The notes beneath the pieces are model-generated. The model was given only the letters and a program-made list of their open reading frames with translations. It had not been told where the DNA came from and ran no database searches. Made by a program: the position numbers and the translations under genes. Shown in pieces: positions 24,535 through 33,434 of a DNA stretch of 64,000 nt; within the stretch, counting starts at the first letter, position 1, and each line of letters opens with the position of its first letter. Source of the DNA: Kribbella steppae (GTDB lineage: Bacteria; Actinomycetota; Actinomycetes; Propionibacteriales; Kribbellaceae); the NCBI RefSeq assembly GCF_004342025.1, contig NZ_SLWN01000021.1, positions 1 through 64,000 of the forward strand. The letters are read 5' to 3'.

Positions 24535-27500
24535 TTTCGAAGGAGCGCAATGGTTGAGCGCGGCAGAAGGCGGCGGCTTGCCGTTGCCTGTGCATCGGCG
24601 CTGGCAACCGCTGCGGGTGGGCCTCGTCAACCTCTGGGAGTACGACGATGTGGAGTTCTGGTCGGCCGACGGGCGATTGGTACTGCGCGGTGGTAATGGT
24701 GCGGGCAAGACGAAGGTGCTCGAGCTGACCACGTTGATGTTGCTGCGCGGCGAGATCAGCCCGTCGGTCCTGGACCCGTTCGGATCGCAGCATCGGAGTA
24801 TGCGGTTCAACCTGCTGCCGACCGGTGAGGCCGACGATCCGCGCGAACCGTCCGATTCGGGGCTCGGGTACGCGTGGGCCGAGTTCGGCTGCATCGACGA
24901 GTACGGTGAACCGCAGTACTACACCTGTGGACTCGGTGCGAGCGCGAAACGAGGTGCGGGGACGTCGTCCCCGCAGACCTGGCAGCTGGTGACTCACAGA
25001 CGCATCGGTGCGGATCTGCAGCTGTCACGTGCCGGCCGGCCACTGGACGAGACGGAGCTCAAGCGCGAAGCCGGAGTACGCGTACTGCGGCATGCCGGCC
25101 AGTACCGCGCCGTGCTCGCAAGTGAGCTGTACGGGATGGAGATCGAGGCCTATGACAACCTGACCGAGCTCCTGAAGCAACTGCGCAAACCCAAGCTGGG
25201 TGAGCGACTCGCTCCGACCCTGCTGGAGCAGATCCTGCGGGACGCGCTGCCGCCGATCGCGGGCACGGAGATCGACCGTCTGGCGGAGGGATGGGACCGG
25301 CTGGATCGACTGCGGGCCAAGGTGGAAGCCACCAAGGAAGCGGCGAAATCCCTGGCCCAGTTCGCCCGGTACTCCTGGCGCCCCTGGGCCTCGGCGGTCA
25401 CGTGGCGTCGTGCCGATCGTCTGGCGACGGCGACCGATCAACTCGACCGGACCACCAGGCTGCGCAGGCAGGCCGAGCAAGCCCTGGAGAAGGCGACCGC
25501 CGCTGTCGAGCGCGCGAACGGTGAGCTTCTGGCGGCGCGGACGACGAGGGCCGATCGTGAGGCCCAGCAGCAGGAGCTGACGATGTCATCGGCGTACGCC
25601 GATGCGGTGGCGGCATCCGGCCGGGTCGACAGTCTTAAAACCTCCGTTGCATCGCTGAACGACCAGCTGACGAAAGCTCGACGCAGGCAGACGAAGGCAA
25701 CCGAGGAAGTAGAGCGCATGCAGCAGACCGTCAAGGATGCGCGGGATGCGATGGACGAGGTTGCCGCGCGAGAACAGATCAGGATCGCTGCGCTGATCGA
25801 CCGTGCGCAGACAGCCGGGCTGGCTGACGCGATTCGGAATTCGTTGCCCCAGCGGGACATGGCCTCGCTGCGCTCCGCGCTTGATCAGCGGGTGCAGCGC
25901 TTCGAACATCACGGCCAGTTGCTGTCGGCGTACTCGCGGATCACCGCGGAGGTCGAGCGGATCGCCGTTCAGGTCATCGATCGTCAGGAGCAGATCGACA
26001 GATCGATCGAGGCTGAGGAGCAAGCTCAGGAGGCGGTCGAGGGGGTGGTCGAGCGTCTTCGATTCGCGATCAGGGACTGGGCGTTGCGCCTGACGGTTGC
26101 TCAGGCATCGACCGAGGAGGTTGAAGACTGGTGCGACCTGGTGGCGGCGCTCACGGATACTGAACCGTCCGGGACGCCGAGCACCGCTGTGGGCGAGTTC
26201 ATCGAGGCTCAGCGCGCCGTACTGCGGCGAGGCGAAGCGGCGATCCACGATCGGAAGCGTCCGCTGGCGGCCGAGCTCTCGCAGGTCGAGGCGGAGCTCG
26301 CGCGGCTGAGGTCAACCACTGACGATCCGCCTGCGGCGCCGGTGCTGTGGCACAGGCGGCTGCGGCCTGCCGCTGCGGACGAGCAGGGCGCACCGTTGTG
26401 GCAGTGCGTCGACCCGCGGCCTGAACTGGGATCGAGCCGCCTGGATCTGCTGGAAGCTTCGCTCGCGGCGGCCGGTCTACTGGACGCCTGGATCACGCCG
26501 GAAGGCGAGCTGTTCGATACCGACGGAGAGGTACTGCTGCAGGCGGTACCGAGCTCGGGGGACGGACTCCGTGCTGTGCTGTCACCCACCGAGGCGGGCG
26601 GGGTCTCCGAGAAGACGATCGTGCAAGTGCTGTCCGGTATCGGCTGGTTCGAACGGCGCTCGGATGCGCCCGCCACGGGGAACTGGGTCTCGGCGGACGG
26701 GGGCTGGCAGATCGGCATTCTCACTGGACGCGCGTCACCGGCCCATGAAGCGTCGTACCTGGGATCGACGGCACGCGAAGCCGCCCGGCTGCGGGCGATC
26801 GCGCAGCACGAGGCCCGGCTCGCGGAGATTCAGGCTGACCTCGAGCTCCTGGAGGTGGAGCTTGGTGAGGTCCGCCGCCGGATGGCGGCTGTCGAAGCTG
26901 AAGGAACCGAGTGGATCGAGGCCACACTGCGGCCCGGCGAGCGCGGGGTCCTGCAGGCGGTCGCGGGACTTGTGGCCAGCTCCAAGCATCGCGCCGATCG
27001 CGAGGAGAGCTTGCGGCAGGCGGAGGAGCGGCACCGGGCGAAGGAGAGCGAGCAGAACGCGGCGTGGGCGGAGTACGCCGATCAGGCCGCGCGGTTCGAC
27101 TTCCCGCTCGAGAACCTTGACGCCTATGCGTCCGGGCTGCGGGAATGCCGCTCGGAGATCGACCGGCTGGACGCGCTGCTCGAGGTCGTCCGCGAGCGTC
27201 GTTCGCTGCTGGTCAGGGCGGAGGACGACCTGGCCGGGAGACAGGAGACTCTCGAAGAGGTAGCCGGGGAGGTCGAGGGACTGGCTGACGGGCTCCGGAA
27301 GGCGACGATCAAGCTTCAGACCGCTGAGCAGTCGATCAACGCCGATCATCGCGAGCTACTGCGGCAGACCGAAGTGCTGACCGGGGAGCTGGAGGAGCTG
27401 GCGCGGTCGATCGAGACCCTGTCCGACCGGGTAGGGGACGCACGGGTCGCGGCCAAGGAAGCCGAAGGCATCCTCGAGCAGCATGAAACCAGGCGTGCCG

Positions 27501-28702
27501 CGGACGAGAGTGAGCGCGACGCGGCGCTGGCCGAATGGTGGGAGATCGCCGACGCCGGGCTCATGGAGCCGCTGGGCCTAGAGGTTCCGGACCGGAGGGT
27601 AGTGGAGACCGGACGAGAAGGAGCTCGGGCTGCACGACGGGTACTGCGGGACGTCGACGACGCGGCAGCCGTAGACCGGGCCTGGCGCAAATGCATCGGT
27701 GATCTGCAGACGCTCCGCCCGTCCCTGCTGCCGACCCGTGACATTCGCATCGTTGACGAAGGCCCATTGCCGATTGTGCTCGTGCTTGTCGACGGCGCGG
27801 CCGGTTGGCAACCGCCGCTCGAGGCGACCGACGCGCTGGCCGAGAGCGTTCATCAGCTGGAGGAGAAGTACGATGCCGAGCAGCGCGACGTACTCGCTCG
27901 GCTACTCGAGTCCAACTTCATCGAGCATCTGAAGGACCGGCTCGACTATGCCAGGGGCACCTTCATCCACATCAACCGCCAGCTCGCGGAACACTCGACC
28001 AGACAAGGACACATCGTCCGGCTGGAACGGACCGCGGACCCGGCCGACCCGGAAGCCGTTGCCGTGGTCAACGCTCTCGAGCAGGGTTACGCCGAGCTCG
28101 GAATGGATCGGCAGGAACAGGTGCGGGGCTTCCTGTCCCGAAGGATCGACGCGGCGCGGGCGGACGCGGCGGCCGAGGGCGCAAGTGATTGGAAGGGCCA
28201 ACTGACCACCGCTCTCGACTACCGTCGCTGGCTCCGGATCGAGCTGCAGTTCCAGGCTGGGCGCGGTGACAGATGGCGGAAGTTCGACACGGCGCGGCAT
28301 GCCACGAAGTCCGGTGGGGAGAAGGTCGTCCTGCTGTCGCAGCCGCTGTTCGCGGCGGCGGTGGTCGCCTACAACGCAGCGGGTCCGCACGCGCCACGGT
28401 GGATCTGGCTGGACGAGGCGATGACCGGCGTCGACGTGACCGTGAAGGAGTCGTTCATGGGCCTGACCGTCGACTTCGATCTCGATGTCATGCTCACCGC
28501 ACACGACGAGTGGTGCACGTATCGCACGGTGCCGGCCGTCGCGATCCATGACCTGGCGCGGGATCCGCATCTGCCAGGTGTCGATGTGGACACCTACCTG
28601 TGGTTCGGAGGGAAGCTCGAGCAGGTGGAACCGCCTGTTGCCGTCAGCCACGAGATTCCGGCGGATCCCGATTCCCTGTTCGGTGGAGACGATGACGAGT
28701 AG
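24527..28702 (+). CDS. jetC: Wadjet-type JetC SMC-like ATPase (TIGR02680)
   Basis: The 1391-residue protein has Walker A RGGNGAGKTKVLEL at residues 54-67. Long heptad-rich coiled coils follow (about 270-480 and 770-1020), with a probable hinge near 600-760 and a second coil arm. The C-terminal head carries the ABC signature KSGGEKVVLL near 1261 and Walker B WIWLDEAMTGVD near 1292. This is the loop-extruding motor of an SMC complex. Length and motif spacing match the family and no frame break is present. ATG 24527 overlaps jetB, so the subunits are translated together. Confidence 0.93.
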   Translation: MNDFEGAQWLSAAEGGGLPLPVHRRWQPLRVGLVNLWEYDDVEFWSADGRLVLRGGNGAGKTKVLELTTLMLLRGEISPSVLDPFGSQHRSMRFNLLPTGEADDPREPSDSGLGYAWAEFGCIDEYGEPQYYTCGLGASAKRGAGTSSPQTWQLVTHRRIGADLQLSRAGRPLDETELKREAGVRVLRHAGQYRAVLASELYGMEIEAYDNLTELLKQLRKPKLGERLAPTLLEQILRDALPPIAGTEIDRLAEGWDRLDRLRAKVEATKEAAKSLAQFARYSWRPWASAVTWRRADRLATATDQLDRTTRLRRQAEQALEKATAAVERANGELLAARTTRADREAQQQELTMSSAYADAVAASGRVDSLKTSVASLNDQLTKARRRQTKATEEVERMQQTVKDARDAMDEVAAREQIRIAALIDRAQTAGLADAIRNSLPQRDMASLRSALDQRVQRFEHHGQLLSAYSRITAEVERIAVQVIDRQEQIDRSIEAEEQAQEAVEGVVERLRFAIRDWALRLTVAQASTEEVEDWCDLVAALTDTEPSGTPSTAVGEFIEAQRAVLRRGEAAIHDRKRPLAAELSQVEAELARLRSTTDDPPAAPVLWHRRLRPAAADEQGAPLWQCVDPRPELGSSRLDLLEASLAAAGLLDAWITPEGELFDTDGEVLLQAVPSSGDGLRAVLSPTEAGGVSEKTIVQVLSGIGWFERRSDAPATGNWVSADGGWQIGILTGRASPAHEASYLGSTAREAARLRAIAQHEARLAEIQADLELLEVELGEVRRRMAAVEAEGTEWIEATLRPGERGVLQAVAGLVASSKHRADREESLRQAEERHRAKESEQNAAWAEYADQAARFDFPLENLDAYASGLRECRSEIDRLDALLEVVRERRSLLVRAEDDLAGRQETLEEVAGEVEGLADGLRKATIKLQTAEQSINADHRELLRQTEVLTGELEELARSIETLSDRVGDARVAAKEAEGILEQHETRRAADESERDAALAEWWEIADAGLMEPLGLEVPDRRVVETGREGARAARRVLRDVDDAAAVDRAWRKCIGDLQTLRPSLLPTRDIRIVDEGPLPIVLVLVDGAAGWQPPLEATDALAESVHQLEEKYDAEQRDVLARLLESNFIEHLKDRLDYARGTFIHINRQLAEHSTRQGHIVRLERTADPADPEAVAVVNALEQGYAELGMDRQEQVRGFLSRRIDAARADAAAEGASDWKGQLTTALDYRRWLRIELQFQAGRGDRWRKFDTARHATKSGGEKVVLLSQPLFAAAVVAYNAAGPHAPRWIWLDEAMTGVDVTVKESFMGLTVDFDLDVMLTAHDEWCTYRTVPAVAIHDLARDPHLPGVDVDTYLWFGGKLEQVEPPVAVSHEIPADPDSLFGGDDDE

Positions 28703-29915
28703 CGTGCCGAAAGGATTGCTGGATTGGTGCGCGCTCGACGGGCCGTCCGCCGTACTGGATGTCGTACGGCGGCGGGCTGAACTAGGGCAGTCGACCGAGA
28801 CGGGACGGCTTGGGGCCGTGCGGTTGACGGTCGCGCAGCGTCGGGAGGTGGGGCGTCTGCTGGGTACGACGTGGGCGCTCTCCGATCGACCGCTACAGTT
28901 GCGCGACGTCGCCGCCCGTCTTCGGGAGCACGGGCTGACGGTTCTGGAGCTTGTCGAGAGGGTTCGTGGGCCGATTGAGCTGGAGGCCGACGTACGCCGT
29001 ACTGCGGTGGAGACGGCCGATACCGAGGATGCGGCCGCACTCGCGGAACTCGTGGCTGCGGGGGTGCCGGTGGCCGAAGCTCGGACCTGGCTGGATGAGG
29101 ATCGCTCATTGCCGGTGTTGGGAAGCGGCCGCCGGTTGGGGACGATCTGGGAAGTCGCGGCCGTGTGGTGCGCGGCACCGGGGCGCGGAGCCAAGCCGGT
29201 CAGGTTGGCGCAGCTCGCGAGCGTGCATCTAGGTGACGCGCATGCACTCGACGCCGATCAGACGCTGGGCAAGCTGGTCGCCCGGCTCGCGGCAACGGTC
29301 CATGGTCTCGAACGGCCGACGCGCGGCGGCAAGGCCTGGCGACTCGCCTGGGCCGCGATCGGCATCCTCTGCGACGAGGTGTCCTCGCGGGTCCTCGCGC
29401 TGAATCTCCACCTGACCGGCGATTCGCACGTCGCGCGACTCTGTCGGGAATCCATCGGCGAGCCGATGTGGCTCACGCTCCGATCGCTCCGCGGCGACTG
29501 GACCGCCGAACCTGGGACCGTCTTCGTCTGCGAGAACCCCACAGTCGCGGAAGCCGCTGCCGACACGCTCGGCGCCGACTGTCCACCGCTGATCTGCACA
29601 GATGGCACGGCGACAACAGCCGCCGTAGACCTGGTCGGTGGTCTGGCCGCAATCGGATGCGACCTGCACATTCGCGCAGATTTCGACGCCGCTGGCCTGG
29701 TGATCGTCAACCAGCTCCTAGCGGCGGCACCCGACGCAAAACCATGGCGCTTCGACACCCCGACGTACCTGAGCCATTTCCCCTCAGCCACAACTGACGT
29801 CACCGATCTCCGGACAGCCCTGACCCACCTGGGAACAACGATCCACGAGGAAACGCTCCTCGAGGACCTCCTCACCGACCTCCGAGCCCACGCCGCCGGC
29901 CGGCCGCACCGGTGA
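28692..29915 (+). CDS. jetD: Wadjet-type JetD Toprim-like nuclease (DUF2399/TIGR02679)
   Basis: The 407-residue protein carries a C-terminal DUF2399 Toprim-like domain. VFVCENPTVAEAAAD near residue 278 gives the acidic Glu, and HIRADFDAAGLVI near 326 gives the DxD metal ligands. The N-terminal half is helical and probably docks on the SMC complex. In Wadjet systems JetD cuts small circular DNA after loop extrusion. ATG 28692 overlaps the jetC stop and has GGAG 3 nt upstream. The nuclease residues are intact, so the system should be functional. Confidence 0.9.
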   Translation: MTSSVPKGLLDWCALDGPSAVLDVVRRRAELGQSTETGRLGAVRLTVAQRREVGRLLGTTWALSDRPLQLRDVAARLREHGLTVLELVERVRGPIELEADVRRTAVETADTEDAAALAELVAAGVPVAEARTWLDEDRSLPVLGSGRRLGTIWEVAAVWCAAPGRGAKPVRLAQLASVHLGDAHALDADQTLGKLVARLAATVHGLERPTRGGKAWRLAWAAIGILCDEVSSRVLALNLHLTGDSHVARLCRESIGEPMWLTLRSLRGDWTAEPGTVFVCENPTVAEAAADTLGADCPPLICTDGTATTAAVDLVGGLAAIGCDLHIRADFDAAGLVIVNQLLAAAPDAKPWRFDTPTYLSHFPSATTDVTDLRTALTHLGTTIHEETLLEDLLTDLRAHAAGRPHR

Positions 29916-29935
29916 AGCAGGCGAGATACCAGCAG

Positions 29936-30064
29936 CTATGCATCGCCGAGCTCAGACTTGCCTGAGTTGTTGCGCCCGATGAGGACGGTGACTGGGCCGA
30001 GTTCGAGTAGTCCAGGGTCTTCGATGGAGCGACACAACCGGACCTGCGCCGACTTGATGATCAA
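29936..30064 (-). pseudogene. AAA (SMC/OLD-like) ATPase, N-terminal stub
   Basis: TTG 30064, with AGGAGG about 6 nt upstream, starts a 42-residue frame. It reads AQVRLCRSIEDPGLLELGPV, then TVLIGRNNSGKSELGDA and stops. LIGRNNSGKS is a Walker A motif in the setting typical of OLD-family and RecF-like ATPases ('...GPVTVLIGxNNSGKS'). The protein ends right after the P-loop, so it is a truncated remnant. The start overlaps the stop of the small membrane protein gene (TTGA). Confidence 0.6.
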
Positions 30065-30300
30065 ATCGGACCTCCTGGTTCAGCCGGGGGCTGAACTGTG
30101 CCGCTGGATGATTGCTCGAGGGCGATCACACGATCATCAGTCAACTGGGAGGACCAGGGGCCGGCGTACATGTCGAACAGGCTCCACAGTGAGGGGAGTC
30201 TGCCCTCCTCGGCGAGGAAGATCGCGACAGGCACAGCCGGGACGCCGAACATGGCGGCGTACACCCAGGTCACCAACGCTGCCCTCCGTGATCGGTTCAT
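30061..30300 (-). CDS. Small membrane protein, hypothetical
   Basis: The 79-residue protein begins MNRSRRAALVTWVYAAMFGV with one clear membrane helix, then LPSLWSLFDMYAGPWSSQL and a polar Pro/Gly-rich tail. The second part resembles the start of longer actinobacterial membrane proteins, so it may be C-terminally truncated. It is coupled to the ATPase stub that follows. Function unknown. Confidence 0.5.
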   Translation of the reverse strand: MNRSRRAALVTWVYAAMFGVPAVPVAIFLAEEGRLPSLWSLFDMYAGPWSSQLTDDRVIALEQSSSGTVQPPAEPGGPI

Positions 30301-30371
30301 CTAGGTGGCTCCTCCACCACGGCGTAGGGCTCTGATGGCGCGTAGCGCTTGCCTGGGGCAACATTGACAGA

Positions 30372-30506
30372 GTGGGCAGCCTGGCGCCCGGCTTGCTCGG
30401 GCCGGTCGGACTGGAGCTGGCCCGGGCGGTCGAACAGCTGCCCGGTCAGCACGCGATGCCTGGCGGTTCCCGGTTCGAGTTGAACCGGGACGGATTCCTT
30501 CACTGA
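30372..30506 (+). pseudogene. ATP-dependent DNA ligase, N-terminal fragment
   Basis: The frame reads GPVGLELARAVEQLPGQHAM then PGGSRFELNRDGFLH and stops. This matches the start of actinobacterial ATP-dependent ligases, where the block is normally ExPKWDG. The catalytic Lys that takes AMP appears here as Asn (ELNRDG), so even this fragment is damaged. The residues that should come next (RVAVVRRGD) occur about 6 kb away at 36578 in the same orientation. Confidence 0.55.
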
Positions 30507-30750
30507 ACAAGTCAAGCCTGTCGAAATCACTGCCGCCGACCAGGTGGCCTAATCGGGTCGCGTCGCACGCTTCTCGGGGTTGTCGGTGGTCGTGGTCCCA
30601 GCTGGCATCATCCTCGGCGAGGAGGACCGCTGGCGGTTGCTTGACCAAGTGCCTGCACGACACCGAGCTACCCACCGACCTGCGATTCGCGGGCTCGCCT
30701 AGTCGCGGCCATCATCGCCGCGCGGCGCCTCGCGCCTGAACCCGGCGTCG
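30507..30750. other. Stretch with no supported gene
   Basis: About 240 bp between the ligase fragment and the XRE regulator stop show no recognisable domain on either strand. The left edge carries ACTGAAC at 30502-30508, noted as a possible junction. Confidence 0.35.
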
Positions 30751-31641
30751 CTACGGCTGGTGGCGAGCGCGTCGATCGGTGTCCACGGTAGGGACGGTCC
30801 AGGAGGCGAGGAGGTCGAGGGCATGTGCTGTTGGTGAGGCGGGTTCGGCGGCGTAGAGGGTGAGGGTGAGGCCGGGGTCGGAGATCATGTCGACGCTTTC
30901 GTAGGCGAGTTCGAGGTCGCCGACGATGTGGTGGTGGAAGTGTTTGACGCCGGCGCCGTGGTAGCGGACGTTGTGGGAGCTCCAACGTCGGCGGAAGTCC
31001 TCGCTGCGGGTGGCAACTTCGCCGACCAGGTCGTGAAGTTCCTTGTCGTGGGGGTCGCGGCCGGCTTCGGTGCGCAGGATGGCGACGCAGGTGTCGGCGG
31101 CGAGGTCCCAGTCGGGGTAGAAGTCGCGTGCGGCGTCGAGGCTGAGGAAAGTGAACCGGACGAAGTTCGGCTGTGCGCCAGCCGTGGCGTCGTACAGGGA
31201 GGCGTGCATGGCTCGGCCGAGGTGGTTGCAGGCGAGCAGATCCATGCGGCCGTTGCGGACGATCGCCGGGGCGGTGAACTTGTCGAGCACCCACTCCAGG
31301 CTGGGTCGCGGTGTCCAACGTTTGCCGGGCCGACGGCGAGTACGCATCCGGGCGCTGGTGCCGTCGGCGGCGTGGGCCAGGTGGAACAGGTGGCCGCGTT
31401 CGGCGTCGTCGAGTTGCAGCGCGCGGGCGATCGCGTCGAGCACGGAGGCGGAAACGCCACCGAGCGCGCCACGTTCGAGCTTGGAGTAGTACTCGACGCT
31501 GACTCCGGCGAGCGCTGCGACTTCACCACGACGTAGTCCTGGCACCCGGCGGGGTCCGACGTCGGGTAGGCCAGCCTGCTGCGGGGTGATCTTGGCGCGC
31601 CGCGAGATCAGGAACTCGCGGACTTCGGCACGGTTGTCCAC
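30751..31641 (-). CDS. XRE-family regulator with MmyB-like ligand domain
   Basis: The 296-residue protein begins with a helix-turn-helix (LRRGEVAALAGVSVEYYSKL, then ERGALGGVSASVLDAIARAL). A C-terminal MmyB-like domain follows (LLACNHLGRAMHASLYD, FVRFTFLSLDAARDFYPDWD, and KHFHHHIVGDLELAYESV). GTG 31641 fits the usual MDNRxEVREFL start. Members are typically encoded divergently from the dehydrogenase or SDR they control, as here with the gene at 31790. The effector is unknown, possibly a fatty acid. Confidence 0.88.
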   Translation of the reverse strand: MDNRAEVREFLISRRAKITPQQAGLPDVGPRRVPGLRRGEVAALAGVSVEYYSKLERGALGGVSASVLDAIARALQLDDAERGHLFHLAHAADGTSARMRTRRRPGKRWTPRPSLEWVLDKFTAPAIVRNGRMDLLACNHLGRAMHASLYDATAGAQPNFVRFTFLSLDAARDFYPDWDLAADTCVAILRTEAGRDPHDKELHDLVGEVATRSEDFRRRWSSHNVRYHGAGVKHFHHHIVGDLELAYESVDMISDPGLTLTLYAAEPASPTAHALDLLASWTVPTVDTDRRARHQP

Positions 31642-31789
31642 AGCCCCGACGGTACGAGGTGTTCGGGCCGGTTGGGGTGCTCTGTGAGTACACGTCTCGC
31701 CAGAGACTTCTTCGACGGCTCTGGAGCGGGTTGTCTGGAATTGGCCGGGTCCTTTCGGCTACCAATCGATGCGAGGAGATGTTCCACCG

Positions 31790-32809
31790 ATGCGTGGTGT
31801 TGTCATGTACGCCCCGGGCGACGTCCGGGTCGACGACCGGCCGGAGCCGGCCATCCTTGAACCGACCGACGCGATCATCCGCTTGTCGGCGACCTGTATC
31901 TGCGGCAGCGACCTGTGGCCCTACCGAGGCGCCGAGCCCGTCGACCATCAGGTCATGGGCCACGAGTACGTCGGCGTCGTCGAAGAGGTGGGGCCGCAGG
32001 TGCGCAACATCAAGGTCGGTGACTTCGTCGTCGGCTCGTTCTGGGCCTCCGACAACACCTGCGAGATCTGCCGAGCCGGCTACCAGGCCTACTGCGTGCA
32101 CCGCGTCTTGATGGGCACGATCGGCACCCAGTCGGAGCGGGCCCGGGTCCCGCTGGCAGACGGCACCCTCGTCGCCACCCCTGGGATGCCCGACCCTGAC
32201 CTGATCCCGTCGCTGATGGCGGCCTCCGACGTACTCGGTACCGGCTGGTTCGCCGCGGTCGCCGCGCAGGCCGGCCCGGGCAAGACGGTCGCAGTCGTCG
32301 GCGACGGCGCCGTCGGGCTGCTGGGCATCCTGGCCGCCAAGCAACTCGGCGCCGAGCGGATCATCGCCTTCAGCCGCCACGCCGATCGCCAGGCGCTGGC
32401 CAAGGAGTTCGGCGCCACCGACATCGTCGAAGAGCGTGGGGACCACGGTGTGGCCCGGGTCAAGGACCTCACCGGCGGGCTGGGTGCGCACTCGGTCATC
32501 GAGGCCGTCGGCACCCAGGAAGCCATGATGCAGGCCATCCGTTCCACCAGGCCGGGTGGCCACGTCGGGTTCGTCGGCGTCTCCCACGACGTCGCCATTC
32601 CCGGTGACGAGCTGTTCATGGCCGGCGTCCACATTCACGGCGGGCCGGCCCCGGTCCGGCAGTACCTGCCCGAACTCGTCCAGCTCATCTGGGACCGCAA
32701 GATCGACCCCGGCAAGGTCTTCGATCTCGTCCTGCCCCTAGACCGCGCTGCCGAGGGCTACCGAGCCATGGACCAACGGACCGCTACCAAGGTCCTTCTC
32801 ACCGTCTGA
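31790..32809 (+). CDS. Zinc-dependent alcohol dehydrogenase
   Basis: The 339-residue protein has CICGSDLWPYRG with the catalytic-zinc Cys, GHEYVGVVEEVG, and the Rossmann motif VVGDGAVGLLGILAAKQLGA. A reduced Cys cluster (CEICRAGYQAYC) suggests partial structural-zinc binding. The C-terminal VFDLVLPLDRAAEGYRAMDQ is typical of this class. ATG 31790 has GAGGAG 11 nt upstream; an earlier in-frame ATG at 31769 is less likely. It is probably under the divergent XRE regulator. Confidence 0.88.
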   Translation: MRGVVMYAPGDVRVDDRPEPAILEPTDAIIRLSATCICGSDLWPYRGAEPVDHQVMGHEYVGVVEEVGPQVRNIKVGDFVVGSFWASDNTCEICRAGYQAYCVHRVLMGTIGTQSERARVPLADGTLVATPGMPDPDLIPSLMAASDVLGTGWFAAVAAQAGPGKTVAVVGDGAVGLLGILAAKQLGAERIIAFSRHADRQALAKEFGATDIVEERGDHGVARVKDLTGGLGAHSVIEAVGTQEAMMQAIRSTRPGGHVGFVGVSHDVAIPGDELFMAGVHIHGGPAPVRQYLPELVQLIWDRKIDPGKVFDLVLPLDRAAEGYRAMDQRTATKVLLTV

Positions 32810-32842
32810 TCCAGCCGACCTCATCTTGCCACGAGAGGACTC

Positions 32843-33409
32843 ATGAAAGCCGTCGGCCGCACCGCCACCGGCGTACTGACCTCAAGCGTCGCGTTGGTAC
32901 TGGCTGCCTGCGGACCCGACGCAGCCACCGGCGACGCCGGTCGACCCGCGACAACGACCAGCAGCGCTCCGGTCGACCAGCCGACCGGGTCGCCATCCGA
33001 GGGTCAGCAATCCAGCCGGCCCAGCTCACAGCACACACGCAGTGCCGAGGAGAACGGGATGAGAATTCAAATCACGATCGGTGATCAGCACTTCCAAGCC
33101 ACCCTCGACGTCAGCGCCGCCACGCGCGATCTGGCCGCGCAACTTCCGCTCACCGTCGAGATGAGCGACCACGGTGGCGTGGAGAAGACGGGTCCCCTTC
33201 CCTCCCCCCTGTCCCTGGACGGTCAGCCGGCCGGCGCGGACCCCGACGTCGGCGACGTCGGCTATTACGCCCCCGGCAACGATCTCGTCCTCTACTACGG
33301 CGACCAGTCCTACTACGACGGCATCGTCGTCCTGGGCCGCATGCACGATGACGCCGCTGAGCGCATCGCGAACATGGACGGCTCCATCACAGTCCAGCTC
33401 CAGCGCTGA
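32843..33409 (+). CDS. Lipoprotein with cyclophilin-like fold domain
   Basis: The 188-residue protein has a lipoprotein signal ending VALVLAACGPDAA, then a Ser/Thr-rich linker, then a roughly 115-residue domain. That domain contains RIQITIGDQHFQATLDVSAA, LPLTVEMSDHGGVEKTG and GDVGYYAPGNDLVLYYGDQS. It matches the 'cyclophilin-like fold protein' family, which lacks proline isomerase residues. It should sit on the outer face of the membrane. It is co-directional with the dehydrogenase (33-bp gap) and the MFS gene (25-bp gap). Confidence 0.82.
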   Translation: MKAVGRTATGVLTSSVALVLAACGPDAATGDAGRPATTTSSAPVDQPTGSPSEGQQSSRPSSQHTRSAEENGMRIQITIGDQHFQATLDVSAATRDLAAQLPLTVEMSDHGGVEKTGPLPSPLSLDGQPAGADPDVGDVGYYAPGNDLVLYYGDQSYYDGIVVLGRMHDDAAERIANMDGSITVQLQR

Positions 33410-33434
33410 CACCACCCCTCCCTGAAGAGGCTTG

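Noticed and set aside
27902..29194. A 430-codon minus-strand open frame across jetC and jetD
   Set aside because: Both plus-strand genes have clear family motifs here; the minus frame is low-complexity and has no domain.
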